This document shows, one piece after another, positions 50,578 to 60,333 of a stretch of DNA of 64,000 bases. Where the stretch lies: the NCBI RefSeq assembly GCF_000755285.1, contig NZ_BBMK01000001.1, forward strand, positions 558,001-622,000. The letters are read 5' to 3'. The notes beneath the pieces were generated by a model, which was not told the origin of the DNA, did not search any database, and saw only the letters and a program-made list of their open reading frames with translations. Origin of the DNA: Nonlabens ulvanivorans (GTDB lineage Bacteria; Bacteroidota; Bacteroidia; Flavobacteriales; Flavobacteriaceae). How positions within the stretch are numbered: the stretch's first letter is position 1; each line of letters opens with the position of its first letter. Both the position numbers and the translations under genes were made by a program.

Positions 50578-51677
50578 TTATAAATTAGTACCTTGATCTG
50601 GGTTTTCAAGTCCTAGAGATTTTGATCTCTTCTCCCAGTTTTTACGTGCTAGTTGTTGCATGTCCTCAACGTTATCGCTTTCATCCATGATTTCTAATCC
50701 TAGCATGGTTTCAATGACATCCTCCATTGTTACCACTCCTTGCACACTTCCATAATCGTCTACAACTAGTGCCATATGTTCTTTAGTAGCAATCATTTTT
50801 TCAAACAATTGTGGGATCGGAATATTTGCTGGTACCATAGATATTTCACGGCGTAAATCTTCAAGAGTTTCTGCTGGTTTATCGTGTATGATATCTTCTA
50901 GGATATGATCTTTAAGTACATATCCTTTAATGTCATCTCTGTTAGTTCCAAAAACAGGAATACGAGAAAAACGTAATTCTTGATTTTCTTTAAAAAAGTC
51001 TTTAATCTTCATGGATTGCGGCGCCATAAACATTACAGATCGTGGTGTCATTACATCTTTAACCTTAATTTTATTAAAGTTCATAAGACTTTTAATGTAC
51101 TGTCCTTCAGATGGGTCAAAAACTCCTTCTTTCTCTGCCGTATCTGTAATGGCAATAAAATCTTCTCGAGTCATCGTATTCATATGAGCACTTTTCCCGA
51201 TGGCTTTAGTCGTCAATTGAAGAATCCATAAAATACCTGTCCATTTTAAAGGAAAAATCATAAAATTTAAGGCACGAGTGTAAAACCAGCAAGACCTTTC
51301 CAGTAGGTTGCACCTATTGTTTTAGGAATAATTTCAGAAACTACAAGGATTAAAACCGTCATAATACCAGAAACAATTCCCACAAACGGAATTCCAAAAT
51401 AACTACTGTTATAATCACTAGCACTAACCATATTTTCAGCCTGTACACCTACTAAAATTGCTCCGACAGTATGCGCAAGCGTATTTAAGGTAAGAATAGC
51501 GATAAGTGGTTTGTCCACATCTTTTTTAAGTTCTTTTAAAGCTGGAATGTAAGAAGCGCCTTCTTGACCTTTTACTTTAATAAAAGTACCTGTAACACTT
51601 AATAATACAGCTTCTAAAATAGAACACAAGAATGAAAAGAAAATTGAAACCGTAGCGTAAATAAGGAGTAATCCCAT
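50578..51677 (-). CDS. CNNM/CorC-HlyC family transporter-like protein (frameshifted)
   Basis: About 365 residues. The N-terminal DUF21 membrane domain has four segments and 'LTLNTLAHTVGAILVG' and 'VVSEIIPKTIGATYWKGLAG'. It is followed by a helical linker ('MTREDFIAITDTAEKEGVFD') and two CBS domains ('VKDVMTPRSVMFMAPQSMK', 'MALVVDDYGSVQGVVTMED'), which bind adenylates. Members transport or regulate Mg2+ or other divalent metals. The frame breaks near 51278-51281, where one extra A gives 'GFTTRALNFMIFPLKW'. The CorC_HlyC C-terminal domain is absent, so it is a short version of the family. Confidence 0.82.
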
Positions 51678-51709
51678 GAATAGTTTTTTGTAAAGTTAAT
51701 CAACAATTT

Positions 51710-52684
51710 TTAACCTAGTAATTTCACTACATCTTTAGCAAAATAACTCGCAATAAGATCAGCTCCAGCTCTTTTAATAGCAGTGACTTGTTCCATCATC
51801 ACGGCATCGTGGTTCAACCAGCCTTTTTCTGCAGCTGCTTTAAGCATGGCATATTCACCACTTACTTGATAAACACTAATAGGAACTTCTACTTCGTTCT
51901 TTAAATCACGTACAATGTCTAAGTAGCATAATCCTGGTTTAACCATAACGATGTCTGCTCCTTCATCGATGTCCATTAAGGTTTCTCTTATAGCTTCACT
52001 GCGATTTGCAGGATCCATCTGGTAGGTTTTTTTATCTCCAAAACCTGGAGCACTATCTAGCGCATCTCTAAAAGGTCCATAAAAAGCACTGGCATACTTT
52101 GCGCTATAACTCATGATTCCGGTATTTTTAAAACCTTCTTCCTCAAGTGCTTCACGTATATAAAGAATACGTCCATCCATCATATCGCTAGGTGCCACCA
52201 TGTCTGCTCCAGCTTGCGCGTGTGAGACGCTCATTTGAGCAAGAACTTCGGCGGTTTCATCATTTAGAATTTCTCCATTTTCAACAATTCCATCATGCCC
52301 ATAACTAGAATATGGATCTAGAGCAACATCTGTCATAACATACATATCTGGTGCTACATCTTTGACTGTTTTAATAGCACGTTGCATTAAACCGTTTGCG
52401 TTTATCGCTTCAGTTCCTTTATTGTCTTTAAGATGATCTGGTACTTTTACAAAAAGCAACACACTTTTCAATCCCATAGACCACAAGGTTTTTACTTCTT
52501 CCTTAAGTAGGTCTAGGCTATAACGATAGTAATCTGGCATTGAGGCGATTTCTTCCTTTACACCAGTTCCTTCTACTATAAACAGAGGAACTATAAAATC
52601 ATTAGGTGAGATGATGGTCTCTTGAACCATTGATCTTATAGCGTTGTTTGTTCTTAATCTTCTATTACGTCTTAATGGGTACAT
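51710..52684 (-). CDS. hemB: Delta-aminolevulinic acid dehydratase (porphobilinogen synthase)
   Basis: A 324-residue haem-pathway enzyme that condenses two aminolevulinate molecules. It starts (ATG 52684) 'MYPLRRNRRLRTNNAIRSMV' and carries the active-site lysines in 'SYSAKYASAFYGPFRDA' and 'DIVMVKPGLCYLDIV', and 'DVALDPYSSYGHDGI', where other members have the zinc-binding Cys residues. The missing Cys triad suggests Mg rather than Zn dependence. The frame stays open upstream for about 70 codons, with protein-like text (see findings), but the chosen Met matches the usual N terminus. Confidence 0.93.
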   Translation of the reverse strand: MYPLRRNRRLRTNNAIRSMVQETIISPNDFIVPLFIVEGTGVKEEIASMPDYYRYSLDLLKEEVKTLWSMGLKSVLLFVKVPDHLKDNKGTEAINANGLMQRAIKTVKDVAPDMYVMTDVALDPYSSYGHDGIVENGEILNDETAEVLAQMSVSHAQAGADMVAPSDMMDGRILYIREALEEEGFKNTGIMSYSAKYASAFYGPFRDALDSAPGFGDKKTYQMDPANRSEAIRETLMDIDEGADIVMVKPGLCYLDIVRDLKNEVEVPISVYQVSGEYAMLKAAAEKGWLNHDAVMMEQVTAIKRAGADLIASYFAKDVVKLLG

Positions 52685-53030
52685 ATTATTGTGGTAAGTG
52701 TTTGAGCAAAAATCGGAATTTTGTGGCGTACTGCGGCATTTTTGATATAACCTTTTTAGCATCGCTATATTTGATAGTGCTCGGCATACCTTCTCTATAT
52801 CTTCATGCTGCTGGAATAGGTCAACAAGAGACTCGTTTATTATTAAAAAGTGATTAAATAATTCTAAACTTTGCTTGTCTTGGCCCTACTAATAATAAAT
52901 ATAACCCTAGCTAAAAACTCATGCCTGTTTTTCCTTTAATAAGGGAAAGTTTATATTAAAAACCTGAGTTACAAAATTAGTTTTGATATTAAGTAACTAG
53001 TCCAAAATTGTACAATGTAATAAGCACAAT
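52685..53030. other. Gap upstream of hemB
   Basis: 346 bases. Part of it (about 52,685-52,900) is an open continuation of the hemB frame with no good start codon. The remainder up to 53,030 is AT-rich, and I see no gene, RNA or repeat in it. Confidence 0.4.
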
Positions 53031-53612
53031 TTACTTTTCATTAGGTTTAATAATCAACTTTGAATTAAAGAAATTTTCAACTTCCGTAAAATAATCTTCA
53101 CCATAGTAAATCATAAATTCACCATCCGGTTTTAATATAAAAAAACCTGAACAATTTTTTTGCTTAGTAAAAATATAATTTTTAAAAAACCCTTGATCTT
53201 GTTGGTAGTAATATTTTGATTCATAAATGTTTTTGAAAAAAGAATCTTCAGTATATATAAAGAAGTCCACAGCATTATAAGATTTACTCATTCTATTAGA
53301 AATTCTTTTTCCATTATCTGCAACTATAGAAATACTCGTGCTATCAGCATCAGCAAGAAGGCAGTTTTCACCGGCTTGCTCGTAGTGAATTATAATAGAT
53401 TTTCCATCAGGAATTACTGCATTTAAAGATTTTTGAATGGAACTTTTAATTTCTTCATATTCTTCATTAGTGAAAATACCTAGTATAGATTCATTACTTT
53501 CTCTATAACTTTTATTAAGTCCTTTATTTACTTCTAGTCCATTAATATTTAAAATATTAGAGCAAGAATATAGTATTGTCAATGAAGTCAGAATTAACAA
53601 TGTTTTTCTCAT
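53031..53612 (-). CDS. Lipoprotein, unknown
   Basis: A 193-residue lipoprotein (start ATG 53612) with a lipobox 'LTILYSCSNIL'. The mature part contains 'YRESNESILGIFTNEEYEEI', 'GKSIIIHYEQAGENCLLAD' and 'FFILKPDGEFMIYYGEDYF'. The alternation of short beta-strands suggests one compact domain. I do not recognise a family. It lies next to an SDR gene in the same direction with a 25-base gap and may be cotranscribed with it. Confidence 0.6.
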   Translation of the reverse strand: MRKTLLILTSLTILYSCSNILNINGLEVNKGLNKSYRESNESILGIFTNEEYEEIKSSIQKSLNAVIPDGKSIIIHYEQAGENCLLADADSTSISIVADNGKRISNRMSKSYNAVDFFIYTEDSFFKNIYESKYYYQQDQGFFKNYIFTKQKNCSGFFILKPDGEFMIYYGEDYFTEVENFFNSKLIIKPNEK

Positions 53613-53646
53613 GATGGTCATAGGTAATTTATTGAAATAGTTTTTT

Positions 53647-54397
53647 CTATAACTCCTTCTTTAAAACAGTACTACTCGCTTGTGCAGTGCACATTACGGT
53701 TAAGTCTGCAATATTAACGTGTGCTGGTCTGGTAACGGCAAATAAAATAACATCAGCAATATCCTGCGCTTGTAATGCTAGATAACCTTGATATACTTTA
53801 TCGGCTCTTTCAGAATCTCCTTTAAATCGCACCTCGCTAAAGTTAGTCTCAACCAATCCTGGATTAACAGCGCCGACACGTATTCCGTAAGGATTTAAAT
53901 CCAATCGCATTCCAGTGGTTATTGCGTCTACAGCGTGTTTAGAACCACAATAAACATTCCCGTTAGTATACTTCTTTTCCTGCGGTAGAACCTATGTTGA
54001 TGATTTGGCCACGTTTTCTATCTCGCATTTGAGGTATAATCGCGTTACTCACATAAAGTAATCCTTTTACATTAATGTCCAACATTGCATCCCAATCTTC
54101 AAGACTGCCTTTATCTATAGGGTCTAGTCCATGAGCATTTCCTGCGTTATTAATTAAAATATCTATCTCGTTAAATGGTGCTTGTAAACTTGCAATTTGA
54201 GAAGCAACCATATCTTTATCACGCACATCAAATGCGAGTGTTTCTACCGGTACTACTGCACTTAATTCTTCTTTAAGTTCAGCCAGTTTTTCTGTGTTTC
54301 TACCACATAATACAATGGCAAACCCGTTTTCTGCAAGTGTTATTGCTGTTGCAAGTCCTATACCACTAGTGGCACCTGTAATTAATGCTGTTTTCAT
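53647..54397 (-). CDS. SDR family oxidoreductase, YdfG-like (frameshifted)
   Basis: A classical short-chain dehydrogenase of ~250 residues. The NADP-binding loop is 'ALITGATSGIGLATAITLAE', and 'LCGRNTEKLAELK' and 'DILINNAGNAHGLDPI' follow. The catalytic region is 'INIGSTAGKEVY..' then the Tyr and Lys in 'NGNVYCGSKHAVDAITTGM'. The C-terminal half has 'YGIRVGAVNPGLVETNFSEV'. The closest family is YdfG-type 3-hydroxy acid/serine dehydrogenase. The frame breaks between 'KEVY' and 'NGNVYCGSK' near 53965-53975. The size of the indel is not certain there. Confidence 0.82.
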
Positions 54398-54441
54398 TGC
54401 GAGTACTTTCTACAAAAATAAGCAATAGTTGGGTTTGGGTT

Positions 54442-54457
54442 AGCTTCCGCGAAAGCG
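54442..54457. repeat. 16-bp palindrome copy, two mismatches (intergenic)
   Basis: AGCTTCCGCGAAAGCG, two mismatches from the consensus, in the spacer upstream of the SDR gene and between two operons. Confidence 0.7.
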
Positions 54458-54653
54458 TAATTCATACACTCTTATTACTCTATCAATACTTCTTTTCCCA
54501 TATTTCTTCTACAATTTGCGCTGGATCTGTTTGAATTTGATACTATTCTTAAATTTTTACGATTTTTTATGCATTTTTAACGCACGATTAACAGCATACA
54601 TGATAAGAAAACTACAATTTGCGAGTTAGATTGAATGTAATAGTACATCACTT

Positions 54654-55661
54654 ATGGATCAACAAAATACCGCTATCGATATAGCAAGTATCAACGAAAA
54701 AATAGCCCAAGAAAGTCAATTTGTAGATTTATTGGTCAATGAAATGAATAAGGTAATTGTAGGCCAGCAATATATGGTAGAGCGATTGCTTATAGGTTTA
54801 TTAGGTCGTGGACATATCCTATTAGAAGGAGTACCTGGTCTAGCAAAAACACTAGCCATTACTACATTATCTAAGGCAGTTAGTGGTTCTTTCTCAAGAA
54901 TTCAGTTCACTCCAGACTTACTTCCTGCAGATGTAGTAGGGACTTTAATCTATAACATGAAGGATGGCGAGTTCAATATTAAAAAAGGACCCGTTTTTGC
55001 AAATTTTGTTCTTGCAGATGAGATCAACCGTGCGCCAGCAAAGGTGCAAAGTGCACTGCTAGAAGCGATGCAAGAAAAGCAGGTGACGATAGGTGATACC
55101 ACTTTTAAATTGCAGCGACCATTTTTAGTAATGGCGACACAAAACCCAGTAGATCAAGAAGGTACGTATCCATTACCTGAAGCGCAAATGGACCGTTTCA
55201 TGTTAAAAACGGTAATTGATTATCCTACAATTGCAGATGAGCAGTTTATTATGCGTGCTAATCTTAAAAAAGATTTTCCTGAGCCTAATGCAGTGGTTAG
55301 TGTAGAGCAAATTTTGCGAGCTCAAGAAGCTGTTGAAATTGTTTACATGGACGAGAAGATTGAGAAGTATATCTTAGATATCATATTTGCAACTCGTTAT
55401 CCAGAAAATTACGGATTACATGATTTAAAGCCGCTAATTAGTTTTGGGGGGGCATCACCTCGTGGATCGATTAACCTTGCCAAAGCTGCAAAATGTTATG
55501 CATTCATAAAACGTCGTGGTTATGTCGTGCCAGAAGATGTACGTGCCGTTGTACTGGATGTGTTGCGTCACCGTATAGGAATCACTTATGAAGCCGAGGC
55601 AGAAAACTTTACTACTGAAGACATTGTCAATAAAATCGTGAATACGATAGAAGTACCATAG
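54654..55661 (+). CDS. moxR: MoxR-type AAA+ ATPase
   Basis: A 335-residue ATPase that acts as a chaperone for the VWA proteins of the bat operon. Walker A is GVPGLAKT (residues 59-66), Walker B is 'FVLADEINR' (~118-126), sensor 1 lies in 'MATQNPVDQEGTYPLPEAQM', and the C-terminal helical domain contains 'GASPRGSINLAKAAKCYAF'. A G7 run at 55446-55452 encodes 'SFGGASPRG'; four G give 'SFGASPRG', which is the family motif. It is the first gene of the operon, with a 118-base gap before the DUF58 gene. Confidence 0.93.
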   Translation: MDQQNTAIDIASINEKIAQESQFVDLLVNEMNKVIVGQQYMVERLLIGLLGRGHILLEGVPGLAKTLAITTLSKAVSGSFSRIQFTPDLLPADVVGTLIYNMKDGEFNIKKGPVFANFVLADEINRAPAKVQSALLEAMQEKQVTIGDTTFKLQRPFLVMATQNPVDQEGTYPLPEAQMDRFMLKTVIDYPTIADEQFIMRANLKKDFPEPNAVVSVEQILRAQEAVEIVYMDEKIEKYILDIIFATRYPENYGLHDLKPLISFGGASPRGSINLAKAAKCYAFIKRRGYVVPEDVRAVVLDVLRHRIGITYEAEAENFTTEDIVNKIVNTIEVP

Positions 55662-55779
55662 ATATATAATTTTAATTATAAACAGTAATCACCATTTAAA
55701 CCAGTGGTGAGTTAGCGTATAGTCTTGGTCAGATTAGAAACAAATTATCATTAATCAATAATTACCACCCATTTCAATA

Positions 55780-56642
55780 GTGGATACTAAAGAACTCCTT
55801 AAAAAAGTCCGTAAAATCGAGATCAAAACACGTCGTTTAAGTGATGCTGTTTTTGGTGGCGAGTACCATAGTGCGTTCAAAGGTCGTGGTATGACTTTTA
55901 GTGAAGTGCGCAAGTATCAATATGGTGACGACGTAAGAAATATAGACTGGAATGTAACGGCAAAATACAGTGAGCCATTTATTAAAGTTTTTGAAGAGGA
56001 ACGTGAACTTACACTCATATTGGTTGCCGATGTGAGTGGATCAACACTTTTTGGTACTCAAGAGCAAATCAAGAAAGAAATTATCACTGAACTTTGTGCA
56101 ACTTTAGCCTTCAGTGCATTACAAAATAATGATAAAGTCGGGCTGCTATTGTTTTCTGACCAAGTTGAATTGTTTTTACCGCCTAAAAAAGGGAAGTCAT
56201 ACATTCTGAGAATTATAAGAGAATTACTTGAATTTGAGCCTCAACATAAAACCACTAACATAGGTGGTGCGCTAGAGTTTATGGCAGGTGTATTAAAGAA
56301 AAAAGCTATCGTTTTTGTAATGTCTGATTTTATGGCTACTGATTACGATAGAACTTTAAAGATTATAGGACGCAAGCATGATGTCACTGGTGTGCGTGTG
56401 TATGACCAGAGAGAAGCCGAAATGCCTAATATAGGTTAGTACAATTTAAAGATCAAGAGTCTGGCAAAAGTCAAATGGTGAATACCAGTTCAAAATCTAT
56501 ACGTAATAAGTATGCTGCACATCACCTAGAATGTGCAGACTATTTTAAAAATGCGTTTACTAAGTCTGATAGCGGTGCTATAGACTTAGAGACCAAAGAA
56601 AGTTATACAAAGAAATTATTAGGATATTTTAAAGCACGATGA
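55780..56642 (+). CDS. DUF58 protein (VWA-like, bat operon; frameshifted)
   Basis: About 288 residues. The DUF58 signature is 'RRLSDAVFGGEYHSAFKGRG', 'YQYGDDVRNIDWNVTAKYSE', and the VWA-like MIDAS start 'LILVADVSGSTLFG' (DxSxS). The start is GTG 55780. The frame breaks at TT 56436-56437. A third T joins 'EAEMPNIGLVQFKDQESG' and continues to 'KKLLGYFKAR'. It overlaps the next start by 4 bases (ATGA). DUF58 proteins pair with MoxR ATPases in envelope stress functions. Confidence 0.85.
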
Positions 56643-58273
56643 AGCAATTGATTCATATATTCTTTTTCGGGTTTTTAAGTTTAGCCCAACTAGGCGCTCA
56701 GCAATCAGTACAAACTGTTGTTGATCGCAATGAAATCCTTATGGGAGAAGAGGTCAAATTAGGTATTACGGTAGACGCCGCAAGTACAGATTTGATTGTT
56801 TTTCCAGAGCAGGCAAAGTTTGGTGCATTAGAGGTTATAGAGTCATATCCTATAGACACCATACGGGATAATGATAGATTACGTTTATTTAAACAATATG
56901 GGATTACACAATGGGACTCTGGCGATTATTATGTCCCTAGAATAAGTATTCTTAAAAATGATGCTAAATTATTTTCTGATTCCATTCTAGTAAAAGTTCG
57001 CGAGGTAAAGGTAGATACCACAAAGCAAAAAATGTTTGATATCAAACCAGCAATCGATATTCCAGATACTAGACCTACTGATTGGAGCTGGTTGTGGTGG
57101 TTGCTTCTTCTGTTACCATTAGGTGGACTCATATATTTGCTTACGCGAAAGCGTGAAAAGAAAACCTATGAGGAAACCTTACAGCCTTATGAATGGACTA
57201 GGTATCGACTATCAAAACTAGATGATCAACAACTATTAGATCAAAAGCGATCTAAAGAGTTCTATACAGAGTTGACCTACATCATTAGAAAATATATTGA
57301 CTCTAAGGTATATGGACATGCTCTAGAAAGTACAACTGGACAATTATTAGGTGAACTTAAAACAGTTATGGTTGATCGTGGAATGAATATCACATCAACT
57401 ACAGAGACTCGACTTAAAGAAATATTAGAAAGAGCAGACCTTGTAAAATTTGCTGGTGTTGCACCAGATGCGATTACTGCAAAAGAAGATCGATTACATA
57501 CGACAGATATTATATATAACATCCATCAGGTACTACCACCACCTACTGAAGAGGAGTTGATGATGGACGCAAAATATAGAAGAAAGCAAGAGTTAAAAGC
57601 GCAAGCTAAAAAAATAGCTCTAGGTGTAGGATTAGGTTTAATCGTCCTTGTATTTGCTATAGGTACATGGATTTATATTGAAGGTGTTGATAATGTAAAA
57701 GATAAAGCATTAGGTAATGAGTTGCGCGAGTATTATGAGCAAGACTGGTTGCGATCTGGTTATGGTGTGCCTGAAATTGCTATTACTACACCAGACATAT
57801 TGGTGCGCACAGATGAGGATAAACTACCTAAAGAGTTGTCACAATATGTAGGTGCATTTGATAATTTTCAATTAGGTGAAGATGGAGATGATCTAACCAT
57901 TACAGTTTCTACATATTTGTTTAAGGAAGGAGCACAGCTTAATGAGCTTAACGCACAAAATTTAATAGGTCCTGTTACTAATGGTCTAGAACAAGATGGA
58001 GCGACTAATATAGTTATGCTAGATAACGAGTTAGAGCATAAGGGAATGAAAGGATTGGAATTTACGGGAACCTTTGATTTTGATGGCTCAGCTTATGAAT
58101 ATGACTTGTGGGTTTTTAATGAAAATAGCGGTATGCAGCAGATTTTTGTGACTTACCTAGAAGATGATGAAGAAGATAAATCGAGAGAATATGGTCGTTT
58201 GATTAAGGAACGTATTTTAAGTTCGATAGAAATTGCAAAAATTGAAAATTCTAAAAAACAATCAGGTAAATGA
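56639..58273 (+). CDS. Bat-operon membrane protein, BatD-like N terminus
   Basis: A 544-residue protein with a signal peptide (residues 1-20), a beta-rich domain beginning 'VQTVVDRNEILMGEEVKLGI', a first membrane segment (~149-168), a cytoplasmic helical region with 'EFYTELTYIIRKYIDSKVYG' (~215-235), a second membrane segment (~325-345) and a C-terminal extracytoplasmic domain of ~195 residues ending 'IENSKKQSGK'. The arrangement, between DUF58 and batA, is conserved in Bacteroidota in my experience, but this gene lacks a settled name. A partial palindrome encodes LLTRKREK at ~57138-57153. The gene starts inside the DUF58 stop and overlaps batA by 4 bases. Confidence 0.7.
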   Translation: MKQLIHIFFFGFLSLAQLGAQQSVQTVVDRNEILMGEEVKLGITVDAASTDLIVFPEQAKFGALEVIESYPIDTIRDNDRLRLFKQYGITQWDSGDYYVPRISILKNDAKLFSDSILVKVREVKVDTTKQKMFDIKPAIDIPDTRPTDWSWLWWLLLLLPLGGLIYLLTRKREKKTYEETLQPYEWTRYRLSKLDDQQLLDQKRSKEFYTELTYIIRKYIDSKVYGHALESTTGQLLGELKTVMVDRGMNITSTTETRLKEILERADLVKFAGVAPDAITAKEDRLHTTDIIYNIHQVLPPPTEEELMMDAKYRRKQELKAQAKKIALGVGLGLIVLVFAIGTWIYIEGVDNVKDKALGNELREYYEQDWLRSGYGVPEIAITTPDILVRTDEDKLPKELSQYVGAFDNFQLGEDGDDLTITVSTYLFKEGAQLNELNAQNLIGPVTNGLEQDGATNIVMLDNELEHKGMKGLEFTGTFDFDGSAYEYDLWVFNENSGMQQIFVTYLEDDEEDKSREYGRLIKERILSSIEIAKIENSKKQSGK

Positions 58274-59283
58274 TAAACTGGTTTAATAGTATCGAGTTTC
58301 TAGATCCGCAAATGTTCTGGTTATTGCTGGCTATACCAGTTGCAATTGCATGGTATCTCTGGACACATCGCAGGCAGCAAGCTCAAGTTCAGATTTCTAG
58401 TTTAAAAGGTTTTAAGGTAGAAACCTCGTGGCTAGCAAACCTGCGTCCATTGTTATTTATATTAAGATTGATAGTGCTTGCGCTAATTATTACGGCACTG
58501 GCTAGACCACAAACTACTGATATTACTACAAAAACTAAAAAAACAGAAGGAATAGATATTGTACTGGCAGTAGATGTAAGTGCAAGTATGCTAGCCGAGG
58601 ATCTAAGTCCTAATAGACTAGAAGCTACTAAAAAGGTAGCGGCAGACTTTATTAAAGGAAGACCTAATGATCGTATAGGAGTAGTCGTCTATGCAGGAGA
58701 AAGTTATACTAAAACGCCTATCACAACAGATGAGATGATCTCGTTAAGAGCAATCAATGAAATAGCATTTGATGGTGTTTTAGAAAATGGTACTGCAATA
58801 GGTATGGGACTAGCGACAGCGGTCAACCGATTAAAAGACAGTGAAGCATTAAGTAAGGTAATTATATTAATGACTGATGGAGTTAATAATAGTGGATTTA
58901 TAGATCCTAAAATTGCAAGTGAACTAGCACTCGAGTACGATATAAAGGTTTACACCATAGGGATAGGTACTAACGGTAATGCACCATCGCCAGTTGCTCA
59001 GATAGGTAGAAACAAATTCCGTATGGCGATGATGCCGGTAGAAATCGATGAGGAATTAATGAAGCAAATTGCGGCAGATACTGGTGGTAGGTACTTTAGA
59101 GCTACTAACAATAAAAAACTAGAGGAAATCTATGGAGAAATAGATAAGCTTGAAAAGACTGAAATAGAAGAATTTAAATTTATAAATACTGAAGAAAAAT
59201 ATAGAATCCTTGTTTTAATGGCACTAGGGTTTTTAGGACTAGAAATGCTATTGCGCTACACCATTTTTAGAACGGTCGCTTAA
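58270..59283 (+). CDS. batA: BatA, VWA-domain membrane protein
   Basis: A 337-residue protein with N-terminal membrane segments, a von Willebrand factor A domain with MIDAS 'DIVLAVDVSASMLAED' (DxSxS, about residue 98), 'TPITTDEMISLRAINEIAF', 'ILMTDGVNNSGFI' and a C-terminal membrane segment ('ILVLMALGFLGLEMLLRY'). The VWA domain faces the periplasm and should bind a partner through a divalent metal. It is part of the Bacteroides aerotolerance system (named for bat mutants that survive oxygen poorly). Gene order and overlap with the upstream gene are typical. Confidence 0.92.
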   Translation: MINWFNSIEFLDPQMFWLLLAIPVAIAWYLWTHRRQQAQVQISSLKGFKVETSWLANLRPLLFILRLIVLALIITALARPQTTDITTKTKKTEGIDIVLAVDVSASMLAEDLSPNRLEATKKVAADFIKGRPNDRIGVVVYAGESYTKTPITTDEMISLRAINEIAFDGVLENGTAIGMGLATAVNRLKDSEALSKVIILMTDGVNNSGFIDPKIASELALEYDIKVYTIGIGTNGNAPSPVAQIGRNKFRMAMMPVEIDEELMKQIAADTGGRYFRATNNKKLEEIYGEIDKLEKTEIEEFKFINTEEKYRILVLMALGFLGLEMLLRYTIFRTVA

Positions 59284-59301
59284 ACTTCAGAAAACAACAT
59301 T

Positions 59302-60333
59302 ATGTATCTATTAGAAGAGAAAATATACTTTTGGCTACTATGCATCATTCCGGTGCTGGTAATGCTATTTATATTTTTATCATATTGGCGTTATACAGCA
59401 CAGCGCAAGTATGCAGAAAAGCAAATGCTTTCTCATTTAATACCAGATCGCTCTTGGTTCAAACCTATTTTAAAACTAGTTACCATAAGTGCCGGGATTT
59501 TATTTTTAGTACTTGGATTAGTAAATCTAAAAGCAGGTACAAAAATAGAAACTATTAAAAGAGAAGGCGTGGATATCGTGTTTGCAGTGGACATTTCAAA
59601 ATCTATGCTTGCAGAAGATATTGCACCTAGTCGTTTAGAAAAATCACAACAGTTAGTAACTCAAATCATTAATAACCTTGCTAGTGATCGCATAGGGTTA
59701 ATTGCTTATGCTGGATCTGCTGTGCCACAATTACCTATTACAACAGATTATAGCAGTGCAAAAATGTTTTTGCAATCTATGAATACGGACTTAGTTTCTA
59801 GTCAAGGAACAGCGATTGCAGAGGCAATACAACTAGCCCAAAGTTATTATAGTGAAGATACAGAAGCTTCAAAAGTACTGGTCATTATATCTGATGGCGA
59901 GGATCATGAAGGAGAGGCATTAGAATATGCAGAGGCTGCTGCAGAAAACGGAATACGCATCATAACCATAGGAGTAGGAACTGAAAAAGGAGGCACTATT
60001 CCCATAAAACGCAATGGAATTGTACGCGAGTTTAAAAAAGATAGAGATGGTAATACCGTTATTACTAGGCTTAACTCTGAAACATTAGAAGAAATAGCAA
60101 GTGTAGGTAATGGCCTTTATATAGATGGAACAATTACCGCAAGCGTTATTGAAAAATTAAAAGAAGAACTATCAGGTATTGATAAAGTTGAATTTGAATC
60201 ACAGCAGTACGCAGATTTTGAATCACAATTTCAATGGTTTCTAGGTTTTGGATTGATCTTTTTATTTTTAGATCTTTTCTATTTAGAGAAAAAAACAGAG
60301 TGGCTTAAAAAATTAAACCTTTTCAATGAGTAA
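59302..60333 (+). CDS. batB: BatB, VWA-domain membrane protein
   Basis: A 343-residue paralogue of BatA with the same layout: two N-terminal membrane segments, MIDAS 'DIVFAVDISKSMLAEDIAPS', 'LITYAGSAVP'-like strand ('GLIAYAGSAVPQLPITTD'), 'VLVIISDGEDHEGEALEYAE', and a C-terminal membrane segment ('FLGFGLIFLFLDLFYLEKK'). It probably assembles with BatA. It lies 18 bases after batA and overlaps batC by 8 bases. Confidence 0.92.
   Translation: MYLLEEKIYFWLLCIIPVLVMLFIFLSYWRYTAQRKYAEKQMLSHLIPDRSWFKPILKLVTISAGILFLVLGLVNLKAGTKIETIKREGVDIVFAVDISKSMLAEDIAPSRLEKSQQLVTQIINNLASDRIGLIAYAGSAVPQLPITTDYSSAKMFLQSMNTDLVSSQGTAIAEAIQLAQSYYSEDTEASKVLVIISDGEDHEGEALEYAEAAAENGIRIITIGVGTEKGGTIPIKRNGIVREFKKDRDGNTVITRLNSETLEEIASVGNGLYIDGTITASVIEKLKEELSGIDKVEFESQQYADFESQFQWFLGFGLIFLFLDLFYLEKKTEWLKKLNLFNE

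Noticed and set aside
4193-55452. G7 runs as phase-variation switches
   Set aside because: They occur in housekeeping genes (sdhA, moxR), always with the same in-frame length, and in the clearest cases a run of 4 fits the family better. Artefact is the simpler explanation, though raw reads would settle it.
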